Positions 1 through 8,804 of a stretch of 35,610 bases of DNA are shown in pieces. The stretch comes from Gemmatimonadota bacterium (GTDB taxonomy: Bacteria; Gemmatimonadota; Gemmatimonadetes; Gemmatimonadales; Gemmatimonadaceae): positions 1 to 35,610 of the forward strand of contig JAJPIS010000113.1 of assembly GCA_021324635.1 (NCBI GenBank). The letters run 5' to 3'. The notes beneath the pieces are model-generated. The model did no database searches, was not told where the DNA came from, and worked only from the letters and a program-made list of their open reading frames with translations. Both the position numbers and the translations under genes were made by a program. Numbering within the stretch: position 1 is the stretch's first letter; each line of letters begins with the position of its first letter.

Positions 1-531
1 CACCATGCGCAGGCGATCGAGATGGCGAGTTGGGCGCCGACCCACGGCGCGAGCCCGTCGGTCCGCACCCTCTGCGCGCGGATCATCAATGCGCAGCAGG
101 ACGAGATCCACACGATGCAGAGCTGGCTGCGCGACCGCCGGCAGCCGGTGCCGGAGCCCAACCCCGCGGGGATGATGATGACCATGAACGGCGAGCAGCG
201 TCCGATGCTGATGCCGGGCATGTTGACCGAGGCACAGTTGAAGCAGCTCGACGCCGCGCGTGGGTCCGAGTTCGACCGACTCTTCCTCACGGACATGATC
301 CAGCACCACGAGGGTGCGGTCAGCATGGTGCACGATCTGTTCGAGACCACCGGCGCCGGACAGGACGAGCTCGTGTTCAAGATGGCGTCGGACATCAACA
401 TCGATCAGACGACCGAGATCGCCCGCATGCAGCGGATGCTGTTCATGCTGGCGATCGGCGGTGCATCCGGAAGTTCGTCCGGCAGCTCGTCCGGTAGCTC
501 CGCCGGCCACTCGGGCGGGTCGGCGCCGTGA
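1..531 (+). CDS. DUF305 family protein, 5' end missing
   Basis: The reading frame is open from base 1 and runs to a TGA at 529-531, so the start lies outside the window. It begins HHAQAIEMA, which is the end of the first DUF305 His/Met motif; the second copy, DMIQHHEGAVSMV, is at about 295-330. These paired HH...M motifs and the Met-rich stretch between them (MMMTMN, MLMPGM) are typical of DUF305, a four-helix family of periplasmic or secreted proteins often thought to bind metal. The visible part is 176 residues. The last ~25 residues are a Gly/Ser linker-like tail. The gene is followed 89 bp later by an LVIVD lipoprotein gene on the same strand. Family assignment is firm; the biochemical role is not known. 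Confidence 0.9.
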   Translation, partial: HHAQAIEMASWAPTHGASPSVRTLCARIINAQQDEIHTMQSWLRDRRQPVPEPNPAGMMMTMNGEQRPMLMPGMLTEAQLKQLDAARGSEFDRLFLTDMIQHHEGAVSMVHDLFETTGAGQDELVFKMASDINIDQTTEIARMQRMLFMLAIGGASGSSSGSSSGSSAGHSGGSAP

Positions 532-539
532 TGCCTGCT

Positions 540-584
540 CGCTCGAGGTCTGTTCGCTCGAGGCTCGGCCGCTCGAGATGTGTT
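540..584. repeat. Three 15-bp tandem direct repeats between DUF305 and LVIVD genes
   Basis: The motif CGCTCGAG occurs at 540-547, 555-562 and 570-577, exactly 15 bp apart. Units one and three also share their tails (GGTCTGTT and ATGTGTT). The core CTCGAG is palindromic. The array sits 40-80 bp upstream of the LVIVD gene start, where an operator or a replication-slippage repeat could lie. Which of these it is cannot be told from sequence. Confidence 0.6.
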
Positions 585-620
585 CGCACTACCCCTCCCC
601 ATCATCACAAGGATCCAACA

Positions 621-2693
621 ATGGTATCCCAGTATCGGGCGAGCCCGTGGGTGCGGCAGTCGACCGCCGGCACACCAGCGCTCGCGCTCCTGCTCGCGGC
701 CGGAGCACTGGCCGCGACCGCCTGCGCGCACCCGAACGCGTCGACGGGCGGCATGTCCCCGTCGGGCACCGCGAGCACGGACCGGGAGCGCTGCGCAGCC
801 GACAACTGCGACCGCTCGCCCGTGGCCCCGAACCCCGACCCGCGGGTCGGGCTCAAGGCCGGGCTCTGGGACGCCGGGCAGGCCGCGTGGAACATGCAGC
901 TCGTGTCCAACACGCACCCGGCCGAGGGCTTCGCCGGCAAGACGAACTCCGATCTCGCCTTTCTCGGCAACTACGTCATTCAGGGCAGTTACAACGGGTT
1001 CCAGGTCTGGGACATCACCGACCCGGTCCACCCGACGCTGAAGACCGCCTACGTCTGCCCGGCGTCGCAGAGCGACGTCTCGGTGTACAAGAACCTGCTC
1101 TTCGAGTCGGCCGAAGCGCCGACCGCCCGGATCGACTGCGGCACCGAGGCGCCCAAGGACACGGTGAGCCACGAGCGGCTCCGCGGGATCCGGATCTGGG
1201 ACATCACCGACATCACGCACCCGCGCGATGTCGCCAACATCCAGACCTGCCGCGGGTCGCACACGCACACGCTCCTCGTCGACCCCAAGGACCCGGACGA
1301 CGTCTACATCTACATCTCGGGCTCGTCGTTCGTGCGCTCGCCGAGTGAGCTCCCGGGCTGCGTCTCGGCCAACCCCGACCAGGACCCCAATTCGGCGAAG
1401 TTCCGCATCGACATCATCAAGGTGCCGCTCGCTCATCCCGAGCAAGCGACGATCGTCAGCTCGCCGCGCATCTTCCAGGGACTGGAGCAGGCGCCGACGC
1501 ACGGCCAGGCCCCGCAGGACGTGGCCGACGTCGCCGCGGCGCGCGCCCACGGCGGCTACGTCGCGAGCTTCGGCGGCGGCCCGCCGTCGATCATCCCGCC
1601 GCAGTTCGTGAAGCCGCTCCTCGACAGCGTCATGAAGGCGCGCGGCGGGACGGGCGAGCCGAGCGCGGCCGACAGCGCGACGGTGCGCCAGAACCTTCAG
1701 GCCATCATCAACCACCGGTTCGGGAGCGGTCCCCGGATGCTCGGGACGAGCTGTCACGACATCACGGTGTATCCGCAGATCGGGCTGGCCGGCGGGGCCT
1801 GCGAGGGACACGGCCTGCTGCTCGACATCAGCGATCCGGCCAACCCGAAGCGCATCGACGCCGTCGCCGATTCCAACTTCTCGTACTGGCACTCGGCGAC
1901 GTTCAACAACGACGGGACCAAGATTCTGTTCTCCGACGAGTGGGGCGGGGGCGGCCAGCCGAAGTGCCGCGCCAGTGACCCTCGTGACTGGGGTGCCGAC
2001 GCCATCTTCACGATCGAGAACAAGAAGATGGTCTTCCAGAGCTACTACAAGCTCCCGGCCCCGCAGACCAAGTTCGAGAACTGCGTCGCGCATAACGGCT
2101 CGCTGGTCCCGATCCCCGGTCGGGATGTCATGGTCCAGGCCTGGTATCAGGGCGGGATCTCGGTGTTCGACTGGACGGACCCCAAGCACCCGGTCGAGGT
2201 GGCGTTCTTCGACCGCGGCCCGACGGACTCGACCCGGATGGCGGGCGGCGGCTCCTGGTCGGCCTACTGGTACAACGGCTATATCGTGAGCTCGGAGATC
2301 GCGCGCGGACTCGACATCCTCCAGTTGACGCCGAGCACGCTCATCTCGCAGAACGAGATCGACGCCGCCAAGTCCGTGCACTTCGACGAGTTCAACACGC
2401 AGGGGCAGCCGGCCCTCGTCTGGCCGACGACGTTCGCGCTGGCGCGGGCGTACGTGGATCAGCTCGAGCGGGGGAAGAACCTGAGCGCGGACAAGATCTC
2501 GGCGGCCCGCACGACGCTGGCGAGCGCCGAGCACGCGTCGGGGAGCGAGCGCCGCGACGCGCTGACCCAGCTCGCCTCGCAACTCGACGGGGACGTCTCG
2601 GGCTCCTCCGACCCCGCCAAGGTGCGTACGCTCGCGACGACCGTACGCAACCTGGCGTCGACCGCCACGGCAGGGACCGCCGGCAGCCGGTAA
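621..2693 (+). CDS. LVIVD-repeat lipoprotein
   Basis: A 690-residue predicted outer-membrane or periplasmic lipoprotein. The ATG at 621 is chosen because AAGGA lies 7 bases upstream and a signal peptide follows: hydrophobic residues 20-33 ending in a lipobox-like ATAC with Cys35. The body carries several LVIVD-type propeller signatures of the form W/D-D-I-T/S-D-P-x-x-P: about residues 130 (DITDPVHP), 193 (DITDITHP), 401 (DISDPANP) and 516 (DWTDPKHP). LVIVD repeats are predicted to form a beta-propeller; no enzymatic activity is established for the family. It sits directly downstream of a DUF305 gene, and the two may act together at the cell surface, though that is an inference. A strong hairpin follows the stop codon. 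Confidence 0.88.
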   Translation: MVSQYRASPWVRQSTAGTPALALLLAAGALAATACAHPNASTGGMSPSGTASTDRERCAADNCDRSPVAPNPDPRVGLKAGLWDAGQAAWNMQLVSNTHPAEGFAGKTNSDLAFLGNYVIQGSYNGFQVWDITDPVHPTLKTAYVCPASQSDVSVYKNLLFESAEAPTARIDCGTEAPKDTVSHERLRGIRIWDITDITHPRDVANIQTCRGSHTHTLLVDPKDPDDVYIYISGSSFVRSPSELPGCVSANPDQDPNSAKFRIDIIKVPLAHPEQATIVSSPRIFQGLEQAPTHGQAPQDVADVAAARAHGGYVASFGGGPPSIIPPQFVKPLLDSVMKARGGTGEPSAADSATVRQNLQAIINHRFGSGPRMLGTSCHDITVYPQIGLAGGACEGHGLLLDISDPANPKRIDAVADSNFSYWHSATFNNDGTKILFSDEWGGGGQPKCRASDPRDWGADAIFTIENKKMVFQSYYKLPAPQTKFENCVAHNGSLVPIPGRDVMVQAWYQGGISVFDWTDPKHPVEVAFFDRGPTDSTRMAGGGSWSAYWYNGYIVSSEIARGLDILQLTPSTLISQNEIDAAKSVHFDEFNTQGQPALVWPTTFALARAYVDQLERGKNLSADKISAARTTLASAEHASGSERRDALTQLASQLDGDVSGSSDPAKVRTLATTVRNLASTATAGTAGSR

Positions 2694-2718
2694 CGGCAGC
2701 GGGTACGCGTGGATGGGC

Positions 2719-2750
2719 CAGCGGCCACTCGCGCAAGCGAGTGGCCGCTG
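2719..2750. terminator. Perfect 14-bp hairpin with GCAA tetraloop, bidirectional terminator
   Basis: The arms 2719-2732 and 2737-2750 are perfectly complementary (CAGCGGCCACTCGC and its reverse complement) around a GCAA loop, and TCGTTT follows on the plus strand. It lies between the convergent LVIVD lipoprotein (ends 2693) and FAD monooxygenase (ends 2818). This is the expected place for a shared terminator, although the T run is short. Confidence 0.75.
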
Positions 2751-2817
2751 TCGTTTCGGGCCACCGGGGGGCGGTCCCGATGCGAGGCGCTGGCCGCGGG
2801 ACCGGGTGCGTCGTTCC

Positions 2818-4500
2818 CTACGCCGTCGGTCGCCTGGCCGCCGGCGGGAGGCTGCCGCGCATCAGCCCCCGCGCGGTGAAGTAGCTGCCGAGCTGCCGCG
2901 GGTCGCCGCGCGGGTCGGCGAGCGCGATGTACCCGTCGGGCCGCACGAGATACAGCGCGCCCCGGGCAAACCCCGCCCCCGCCATCGCCGGCTGCCAGGG
3001 GAAAACCGCGTGAGGGAGACGGAGCGCTGCGCACGCATCTGCGAGCCCGGACGGCGGATCACCGTACACGTGGACCTGCCACTCGAGCGACGTGAGGGGG
3101 GCGAAGTTGTCGGTGTCCGCACCGTCCCCCGGTGCCACGGTCGGGCCGCGCAGTGCCGGCACCCACGGCAGCCGGTCGCCGCCGTGCAGCGCGCCGGCGC
3201 GCCCGGCACTCAACGGGCTGGCCCGATACGCGATGCCGAGCTGCGAGACGGTACGAAACAGGAGCCGCCGGACGACCCCGAGATGCGCGAGCGGCGGCAG
3301 CACCGCCGGCACCGCCCGGGTGCGGACCAGGGCGGCCAGCGCGCTCGGCCGCGTCGCCATCGTGAACACGCGGTCCGTCGTGGCGACCAGGCGGCGTGCA
3401 AAGCCAATGCGCTCCGGCTGGAAGCTGTCGAGCAGCGCCGGCGTGGCCGAGCCGCGCACGACGGCGGCGAGCTTCCAGGCGAGGTTCACGGCGTCCCCGA
3501 TGCCGGTGTTCATCCCCTGAGCGCCGACCGGGCTGTGGATGTGGGCCGCATCGCCCAGGAGGAACACGCGGCCCTCCCGGAACCGATCCGCCACGCGGTG
3601 ATGGACGCGGTAGGTCGAGAACCAGTTGACGGCACCGATCGTGAGCCCCATCTGGCCGATGATGCGGTGACTGACATCGGCGAACGCCAGCGCTCGCCCC
3701 TCCGCCCGTTCCGCATCCACGGTTCCCACCAGCCGGACGTGCCCGCCCGCCATCGGGAAGATCGCCAGCAGGTCGGTCGCGTCGAGATCGATGTGCACCT
3801 CGCCGTCCGCGGCCGCGCCGCCGGTCGCGGTGACGTCGGCCACGTAGAAGAGCTGCGCGTAGGTTCCACCCGAAAAGCCGACGCCGAGCGCCGTCCGGAC
3901 GGCGGAGTGTGCACCGTCGCAGCCGGCGACGTAGACGGGCGCGCAGGTCTCCTCATGCCCCGCCGGCCCGCGCAACGCCACTCGCACGGTCCCGGTGCCC
4001 CGGTCCTGCGTGAGGCCGACCAGCTCCGTCTCACGCTCCACCTCGACGCCCGCGGCGCGCAACTGCTCGGTCAGGAGCCGCTCGTGGGCGTCCTGCGAGA
4101 AATCGAGGATGAAGGGATAGGGTGTGAGGGGCGCGCCGGCGGGCCCGACCACGACGCGCGCCGCCCGTCGACCCTGGGCCCACAGATTGACGGCCTGGAC
4201 CCGAATGCCGCGGGCGACGGCCGCGTCGGCGAACCCCAGCTGGCGGTAAAGCTCGAGCGTGCGCGCGTGCACGCCGAGCGCGCGCGAGGACACCGGCGGC
4301 GCCGCGCTCCTGTCGATGATCCGGGCGCGAACCCCGAGCCGCGCCAGCCAGAGCGCGAGGACGAGCCCCGTCGGGCCCGCCCCCACGACCAGCACGGACG
4401 TCTGCCCGGGCGGCCCCCCGCTCCCCTCCAGCTCTCGCTCCGCGCCGTCCACAGGCTCATGATATGCGGCCGCCAGGTCCCGCAAAACGACCGGCGGCAC
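2818..4500 (-). CDS. FAD-dependent monooxygenase (PheA/TfdB aromatic hydroxylase family)
   Basis: Flavoprotein hydroxylase of 560 residues in its longest form, of the group A class that uses NAD(P)H and O2 to hydroxylate aromatic or polyketide-like substrates. All three family fingerprints are visible: the dinucleotide-binding VVGAGPTGL near residue 39, the CDGAHSAVR (DG) motif in the middle, and LLGDAAHIHSPVGAQGMNTG (GD motif) contacting the FAD ribityl chain. The C-terminal third is the thioredoxin-like tail of phenol hydroxylase and rifampicin monooxygenase relatives. The outermost start is a GTG at 4500 inside a hairpin; family homology begins only near residue 34, so in-frame GTG codons at 4452 or 4395 could be the true start. 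The substrate cannot be deduced. Confidence 0.88.
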   Translation of the reverse strand: MPPVVLRDLAAAYHEPVDGAERELEGSGGPPGQTSVLVVGAGPTGLVLALWLARLGVRARIIDRSAAPPVSSRALGVHARTLELYRQLGFADAAVARGIRVQAVNLWAQGRRAARVVVGPAGAPLTPYPFILDFSQDAHERLLTEQLRAAGVEVERETELVGLTQDRGTGTVRVALRGPAGHEETCAPVYVAGCDGAHSAVRTALGVGFSGGTYAQLFYVADVTATGGAAADGEVHIDLDATDLLAIFPMAGGHVRLVGTVDAERAEGRALAFADVSHRIIGQMGLTIGAVNWFSTYRVHHRVADRFREGRVFLLGDAAHIHSPVGAQGMNTGIGDAVNLAWKLAAVVRGSATPALLDSFQPERIGFARRLVATTDRVFTMATRPSALAALVRTRAVPAVLPPLAHLGVVRRLLFRTVSQLGIAYRASPLSAGRAGALHGGDRLPWVPALRGPTVAPGDGADTDNFAPLTSLEWQVHVYGDPPSGLADACAALRLPHAVFPWQPAMAGAGFARGALYLVRPDGYIALADPRGDPRQLGSYFTARGLMRGSLPPAARRPTA

Positions 4501-4519
4501 CGGGACGCATCCCGGTGCC
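4496..4519 (-). terminator. Perfect 10-bp hairpin overlapping the monooxygenase 5' end
   Basis: GGCACCGGGA (4496-4505) and TCCCGGTGCC (4510-4519) form a perfect 10-bp stem around a 4-base loop. On the minus strand it lies downstream of the PepSY gene and is followed by GCCGGTCGTTTTG, so it may end that transcript. It includes the outermost possible start codon of the next gene (4500), which argues for a later start or for control of translation. Confidence 0.5.
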
Positions 4520-4565
4520 GCCCGCCGCGCTCGGGTCGGCGCGTGCGTTGCCGATGGGGCGCGCC

Positions 4566-4617
4566 GCTACCGCGGCTTGCTACCGCGGCTTGCTACCGCG
4601 GCCCGCTACCGCGGTTT
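4566..4617. repeat. Four 13-bp tandem repeats at the PepSY gene end
   Basis: Four consecutive units of GCTACCGCGG(C/T)TT-type sequence start at 4566, 4579, 4592 and 4605. Each contains the palindrome CCGCGG. The stop codon of the minus-strand PepSY gene (4606-4608) lies in the last unit. Because the unit is not a multiple of three and lies just past the stop, it looks like a slippage-prone 3' non-coding repeat. Confidence 0.7.
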
Positions 4618-5043
4618 GGACGTCGTGCTCGAGCCAGTGGACGTCGCGGACGTCCCGGTGTGGTGCATTCGGTGGGACTCGCCCGCCTTCTCCGCGCGCT
4701 CCGAGGACGCGCTCTCGTGGTGCTTCCCGACGATCGTCCCGTCGGTGGCGCTGACGTTCACTTCCTCGGTCCCGCTCATGTTCGGCTGACTGATGTCGTA
4801 CGAGTAGATCCACTTCCCGTGCTCGCGCTCCAGCTCGTGCGACTTGATGGTGCCGTTGGACACCGCGGCGAGCGCGATCTTGCGCGCCGAGTCTTCCGGA
4901 ATCCGCTTTGCCGGCGCCATCTCGCCATGGCTCTGGCGCATCGTCGTATCGCGCGTCGTGTGGGTCGTGCTTTGCGCTGCTGCGGCCCCCGCGCCCACCA
5001 TGACGGCGGCGGCAGCGAGGACGAAGGTCGATATGTATCGCAT
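4606..5043 (-). CDS. Small secreted PepSY-domain protein
   Basis: Predicted periplasmic protein of 145 residues. The start at 5043 (second of two adjacent ATGs) is preferred because CGGGAG lies 5 bases upstream. Residues 1-24 are a signal peptide ending in AAAAQS. Residues about 50-105 match the PepSY pattern: a helix of the type EDSARKIALAAV, then a strand pair KWIYSYDI, then an aspartate-containing loop of the type VSATDGTIV. PepSY domains are small modules commonly linked to inhibition of peptidases or to extracytoplasmic sensing. The C-terminal 35 residues are low-complexity Ser/Thr/His. The stop codon lies in a tandem repeat. The neighbours do not suggest a target peptidase. Confidence 0.75.
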   Translation of the reverse strand: MRYISTFVLAAAAVMVGAGAAAAQSTTHTTRDTTMRQSHGEMAPAKRIPEDSARKIALAAVSNGTIKSHELEREHGKWIYSYDISQPNMSGTEEVNVSATDGTIVGKHHESASSERAEKAGESHRMHHTGTSATSTGSSTTSKPR

Positions 5044-5228
5044 CATGACTCCCGAGGTGTGAGCACAGCTGGCCCTGTCGTGGCCGCCAGCCTCGCCCAG
5101 CAGCGCAAGAATCGTACGTGCGGGCGACCGGCCGAGTCGGCGCATGCACCATCAGCCGGCGGCCGGACCGCCGGCACGCGTGCCATTGCATTGGTGCCAA
5201 CGGATTTCGCGCGGCCCGGGCGGCGATC

Positions 5229-5690
5229 CTATTGCTTTCGATAGACCAGGGCAAGGGTCCCGAGTGTCTGGTCCTGGACCGTCACGTCGAGCGTGCCGGC
5301 CGTCGCGGTGCCCACCGCCTGGGTTCCCGAGATCCTGGACGTGAACGTGACGGACGTCCCGGCGACCGTGTAGGTGCCGCTGTCGACCCCGGTTGCCGTC
5401 TGCTGCTGTCCGTTTTGGGTGACAATCGCGACCAGTTGCTCAGCGTAGGTCCGGCTCGTGAGCACGACCGTACCCGAGCTCACGGCGATGCTGTTGCCGG
5501 CCTGGTCCTGCTGGACGACGACCGGAAGCGCGGCGCCGTTGACCGTCACGAGCGCGTACTGTCCGGCGAGCGTGGCACGTGGGCTCGTGCTGCCGCCGCA
5601 GGCGGCGAGGGAGCCCGCCGCCAGCGCGGCCAGAATCGCCGTGCGCGCGCGGTGAACGCTCCCCGGGTTGGCGTGCGTGGGTCGCTGCAT
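5229..5690 (-). CDS. Small putative lipoprotein
   Basis: Predicted lipoprotein of 153 residues. The start at 5690 has GGAGG 6 bases upstream. A hydrophobic stretch (about residues 15-29) ends in the lipobox LAAC followed by GGS, so it is probably lipidated and exported. The mature part is rich in Thr, Val and Gly and reads as alternating beta strands (for example [15 protein letters not shown] and [15 protein letters not shown]), consistent with a small beta-sandwich or lipocalin-like fold. No named family is recognised. It is divergent from the threonine aldolase gene across a 250-bp gap. Confidence 0.75.
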   Translation of the reverse strand: MQRPTHANPGSVHRARTAILAALAAGSLAACGGSTSPRATLAGQYALVTVNGAALPVVVQQDQAGNSIAVSSGTVVLTSRTYAEQLVAIVTQNGQQQTATGVDSGTYTVAGTSVTFTSRISGTQAVGTATAGTLDVTVQDQTLGTLALVYRKQ

Positions 5691-5940
5691 GATCGTCCTC
5701 CGAGGTGCACCGGGCCAGCGCCGCCGCGGCCGATGCGGTGTGAGTTGGGGGGCCGGGTCGCGCGCGCCGTGCGCGCCACGCGGTCCGGTATGCCTCAGAC
5801 GTCGCCGACGCGGCGGGACTCTCACCGGGTGCGCCGTCGCGCACCGGTCGAGCCCGCGGCGATCCGGTCCGGGAATGGGGCCGAGGCTCGGGCACTGGCG
5901 GCGGTGTGTAGCGGAGCGACATGATTCACGCCCTCCCGCC

Positions 5941-7029
5941 ATGATCGATCTCCGAAGCGACACGTGCAGCCGCCCCACACCCGCCATGCGCGAGGCGATG
6001 GCGCGCGCACCGGTCGGGAATGACGTGTACGGCGACGACCCGACCGTCAACGCCCTGGAAGCTCGCACGGCCGCGCTCCTCGGCAAGGAGGACGCGGTCT
6101 TCATGGTCACCGGCACGATGGCGAACCAGGTGGCGATCCGCGCGCACACCGAGCCCGGCGATGCCGTGCTGGTCGATCAGCAGGCACACGTCTATCTGCT
6201 CGAGGGCGGTGCTCCCGCCGCGATCGCCGGTGTCTTACCGCGGCTCCTGCCGGGTGTGCGAGGGATCTTCACGGCCGCCGACGTCGATGCGGCGGTCGGC
6301 CGGCCGCATCCCTTCAGCCCGTCCACCATTCCGGCGCCGCCACGGCTCCTCTGCGTCGAGCAGACGCACAACATGGGGGGCGGGTCGATCTGGCCGCTCG
6401 ACGCGCTTCTCGCCGTGACCGGCGCGGCGCGCGACCGCGGACTGCGCCTCCACCTGGATGGCGCCCGGCTCTGGCACGCGTCGGCCGTGACCGGCATCAG
6501 CGAGGCAGCGTACTCCGCGCCGTTCGACACGGTCAGCGTCTGCTTCTCGAAGGCGCTGGGCGCCCCGATGGGCTCGTGCCTGGCCGGTCCCACGACGTTC
6601 ATCGCCCGCGCGCGCCGCTTCAAGCAGCAGCTGGGCGGCGGGATGCGGCAGGGTGGCATCATCGCGGCGGGCGCGCTCCACGCGCTCGAGCACCACCGCG
6701 GCCGACTCGGCGAGGTGCACGCCCTGGCCCGACGATTTGCCACCGCGATCGCCGCCCTCGACGGGATCGCGCTCGACCCGGCGACGGTCGAGACCAACAT
6801 CGTGCGCTTCCGCCTCGCCAGAGGTCACGCCGGCCCGTTCGTCGAGGCGGCGCACGCACGCGGCGTGCACATGCAGCCCTCGGGCGCCGACGGTGTACGC
6901 GCCGTCTTCTACCTCGATCTGACGGTCGCCGACGTGGACCGGAGCGTGGAAGCCATCGCCGACGCGGTGCGCACGCTCGACCCCGCGCGCCCGCTCCCAC
7001 CGTCCGCTTCCCGCGTGGCACCCGTGTAG
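5941..7029 (+). CDS. ltaE: Low-specificity L-threonine aldolase
   Basis: PLP enzyme of 362 residues, the usual length for the family, which splits L-threonine or L-allo-threonine into glycine and acetaldehyde in the cytoplasm. The ATG at 5941 gives the characteristic beginning MIDLRSDT, although no good ribosome-binding site precedes it. The PLP lysine is Lys204 in [14 protein letters not shown]. Other family segments are [16 protein letters not shown] near the N-terminus, [11 protein letters not shown], and [11 protein letters not shown], whose Asp contacts the PLP nitrogen. The open frame extends further upstream without homology. It stands alone between a divergent lipoprotein gene and a phosphoesterase gene. 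Confidence 0.93.
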   Translation: MIDLRSDTCSRPTPAMREAMARAPVGNDVYGDDPTVNALEARTAALLGKEDAVFMVTGTMANQVAIRAHTEPGDAVLVDQQAHVYLLEGGAPAAIAGVLPRLLPGVRGIFTAADVDAAVGRPHPFSPSTIPAPPRLLCVEQTHNMGGGSIWPLDALLAVTGAARDRGLRLHLDGARLWHASAVTGISEAAYSAPFDTVSVCFSKALGAPMGSCLAGPTTFIARARRFKQQLGGGMRQGGIIAAGALHALEHHRGRLGEVHALARRFATAIAALDGIALDPATVETNIVRFRLARGHAGPFVEAAHARGVHMQPSGADGVRAVFYLDLTVADVDRSVEAIADAVRTLDPARPLPPSASRVAPV

Positions 7030-7126
7030 CGCCCGACGATGCTGCACGATACGGCGTGGCCGCGGGCGGGGCTGGGCCATGAGTCGTCGCGCAGATCGTC
7101 AACCCACAGCCTGAGGTCGCCGCGAC

Positions 7127-8431
7127 GTGTCTCCACTTCCAGACGGGATCCGCCACGTCATCGTGCTGATGCTGGAGAATCGGTCGTTCGACCATCTGCT
7201 GGGCAACCTACCCGGTGTCGATGGGCCGCGCGGTCGCTCGAACGTCGATCCGCGGGACCACTCCGTCGTACCGGTCACCTTCGATGCACAGCCGACGAGC
7301 CCCGCGCTGCCGGAACCCAACAATCCGTCGCAGATCACCGGCGACCCGCAGCACGATTTCGCCGCCGTCAACCGGCAGCTCTTCGAGACCGATCGGCCCG
7401 GACCGGCCACGCCGGTCACCTGTGGCGGCTTCATCATGGCCCAGCGGGCGAGCGGCGATGCCGACGCGAGCCGCATCGCCCGGGAGGTGATGCGGTGCTA
7501 TGACACGCCCGCCGCCCTCACGACGCTGACCGCTCTGGCGTCCGAGTTCCTCGTCTGCGATTGCTGGCATGCGTCGGTTCCGGGCCCCACCTGGCCGAAC
7601 CGGCTGTTCGTGCACGCGGCCACCTCCTTCGGCACGCTGGACAACACACCACGCCTGTTCGACGGCACCACGATCTACGACCGCTTGAGCGCGGCACACG
7701 TGGACTGGGCGATCTACTACCACGACATGCCGCAGTCGTTCTGCTTTCGCGAGCTCTGGGACCGGACCGATCGCTTCCACCGCCGCTGCATGCGGCCGAT
7801 CGACGAGTTCTACAAGGAGGTCCGCGCGCACCGGGCCGATAGTCCTGCGCACGCCACCCTGCCCTCCTACGTCTTCATCGAGCCTGGCTACTTCGAGCCG
7901 AGCCGGGGCATCCTCGCCCGGCTCGCCGATCTCGTAAAATGGATCGCCCACCTCCTCGGGGCCCCGATCCAGCCCTCTCGCGGCCACGCCAACGATCAGC
8001 ACGCCCCGCACGATGTACGACTCGGCGAGCTCCTGATCGCCGATGTGTACGACGCGCTCCGCGCCAACGAGGACGTTTGGCAGCACTGCCTGCTCGTCGT
8101 CCTCCACGACGAGCACGGTGGCCTGTACGATCACGTGCATCCCGGAGGCGCCGCGGCCCCGGAGCCCAGCCACCCGGGCGACCCGTTCGCGTTCGACCGG
8201 GCCGGCCTCCGCGTTCCGGCGCTCCTCGTGTCACCCTTTGTCGCGCACGGAGTCGACTCCACGCCGTACGATCATGCCTCGATCATCCGGACCGTGCGGG
8301 AGCACTTCTGCCCCGACGCGGCCCCGCTCAGCGAGCGCGAGTCGCATTCGACTGCCCTCGGCGCCACTTCCTCCCGAGCCCTCGTCCTGGTCTGCCGCGG
8401 CGGATCACCCGGCCCGCGCCCGCGTTCGTGA
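7127..8431 (+). CDS. Phosphoesterase family protein (phospholipase C / acid phosphatase A type), C-terminus probably frameshifted
   Basis: Hydrolase of the alkaline-phosphatase superfamily (PF04185 type), whose members cleave phospholipids or phosphate esters. It starts at a GTG (7127) with GAGG about 10 bases upstream. The metal-site signature LMLENRSFDHLLG is at residues ~13-25 and DEHGGLYDHVHPG is near residue 327, both intact. No signal peptide or Tat motif is visible, unlike many secreted relatives. The frame ends after an uncharacteristic RGGSPGPRPRS tail, while the expected family C-terminus (NDLQRSLL...) continues in another frame up to 8721. The gene therefore appears to carry a one-base lesion near 8360-8380, or the assembly has an error there. 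The catalytic core should be unaffected. Confidence 0.85.
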   Translation: MSPLPDGIRHVIVLMLENRSFDHLLGNLPGVDGPRGRSNVDPRDHSVVPVTFDAQPTSPALPEPNNPSQITGDPQHDFAAVNRQLFETDRPGPATPVTCGGFIMAQRASGDADASRIAREVMRCYDTPAALTTLTALASEFLVCDCWHASVPGPTWPNRLFVHAATSFGTLDNTPRLFDGTTIYDRLSAAHVDWAIYYHDMPQSFCFRELWDRTDRFHRRCMRPIDEFYKEVRAHRADSPAHATLPSYVFIEPGYFEPSRGILARLADLVKWIAHLLGAPIQPSRGHANDQHAPHDVRLGELLIADVYDALRANEDVWQHCLLVVLHDEHGGLYDHVHPGGAAAPEPSHPGDPFAFDRAGLRVPALLVSPFVAHGVDSTPYDHASIIRTVREHFCPDAAPLSERESHSTALGATSSRALVLVCRGGSPGPRPRS

Positions 8432-8721
8432 TCCCCCGGGCCGGCGATGCCGCGTCCCGCGCGCCCAACGACCTCCAGCGGAGCCTTCTGCACCTCGCCG
8501 CCGCCGTCGCCGCGCCGCCCTCCCCGGCCGGGCCCGTGCCCCCTCCCGCGGTGCGGCCGACGCCACCCGCGGCAGCCGTCGGTGCCCCACCCGGCGGCGT
8601 CGCCGCCCCACCGCGCCGCCCAGGGGTCGACCTGGACGAGACGCTCCGCCCCTCGATCGCGAGCGAGGCCGATGGCCGGCGGTTCGTGACCGAGGCCATG
8701 CGTCGGCACGAGCACCGCTAG
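8368..8721 (+). pseudogene. Out-of-frame C-terminal segment of the phosphoesterase
   Basis: About 117 codons in the frame one base back from the phosphoesterase. It contains NDLQRSLLHLA and, after a Pro/Ala-rich linker, SEADGRRFVTEAMRRH, which look like the end of PF04185-type proteins. Joining frame two through ...STALGAT to frame one FLPSPRPGLP gives a smooth protein. There is no start codon or ribosome-binding site of its own. It is most simply the displaced tail of the upstream gene. Confidence 0.6.
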
Positions 8722-8804
8722 CCGTGGCCTGGTCGACATCGGAACGTGACTCGCGAGGGCCGGCCGCCGCTTGCCCGGGGGGCGGCCGAGTGGCACCGTT
8801 TGGT

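Noticed and set aside
405-2582. 725-codon open frame on the minus strand
   Set aside because: It is the reverse of the LVIVD and DUF305 genes, is full of Arg/Ala/Gly/Val, and matches no family. It is a GC-rich shadow.
2713-5244. 843-codon open frame on the plus strand
   Set aside because: It lies opposite the FAD monooxygenase and PepSY genes, both of which have clear family motifs, and has low-complexity Arg/Pro/His composition.
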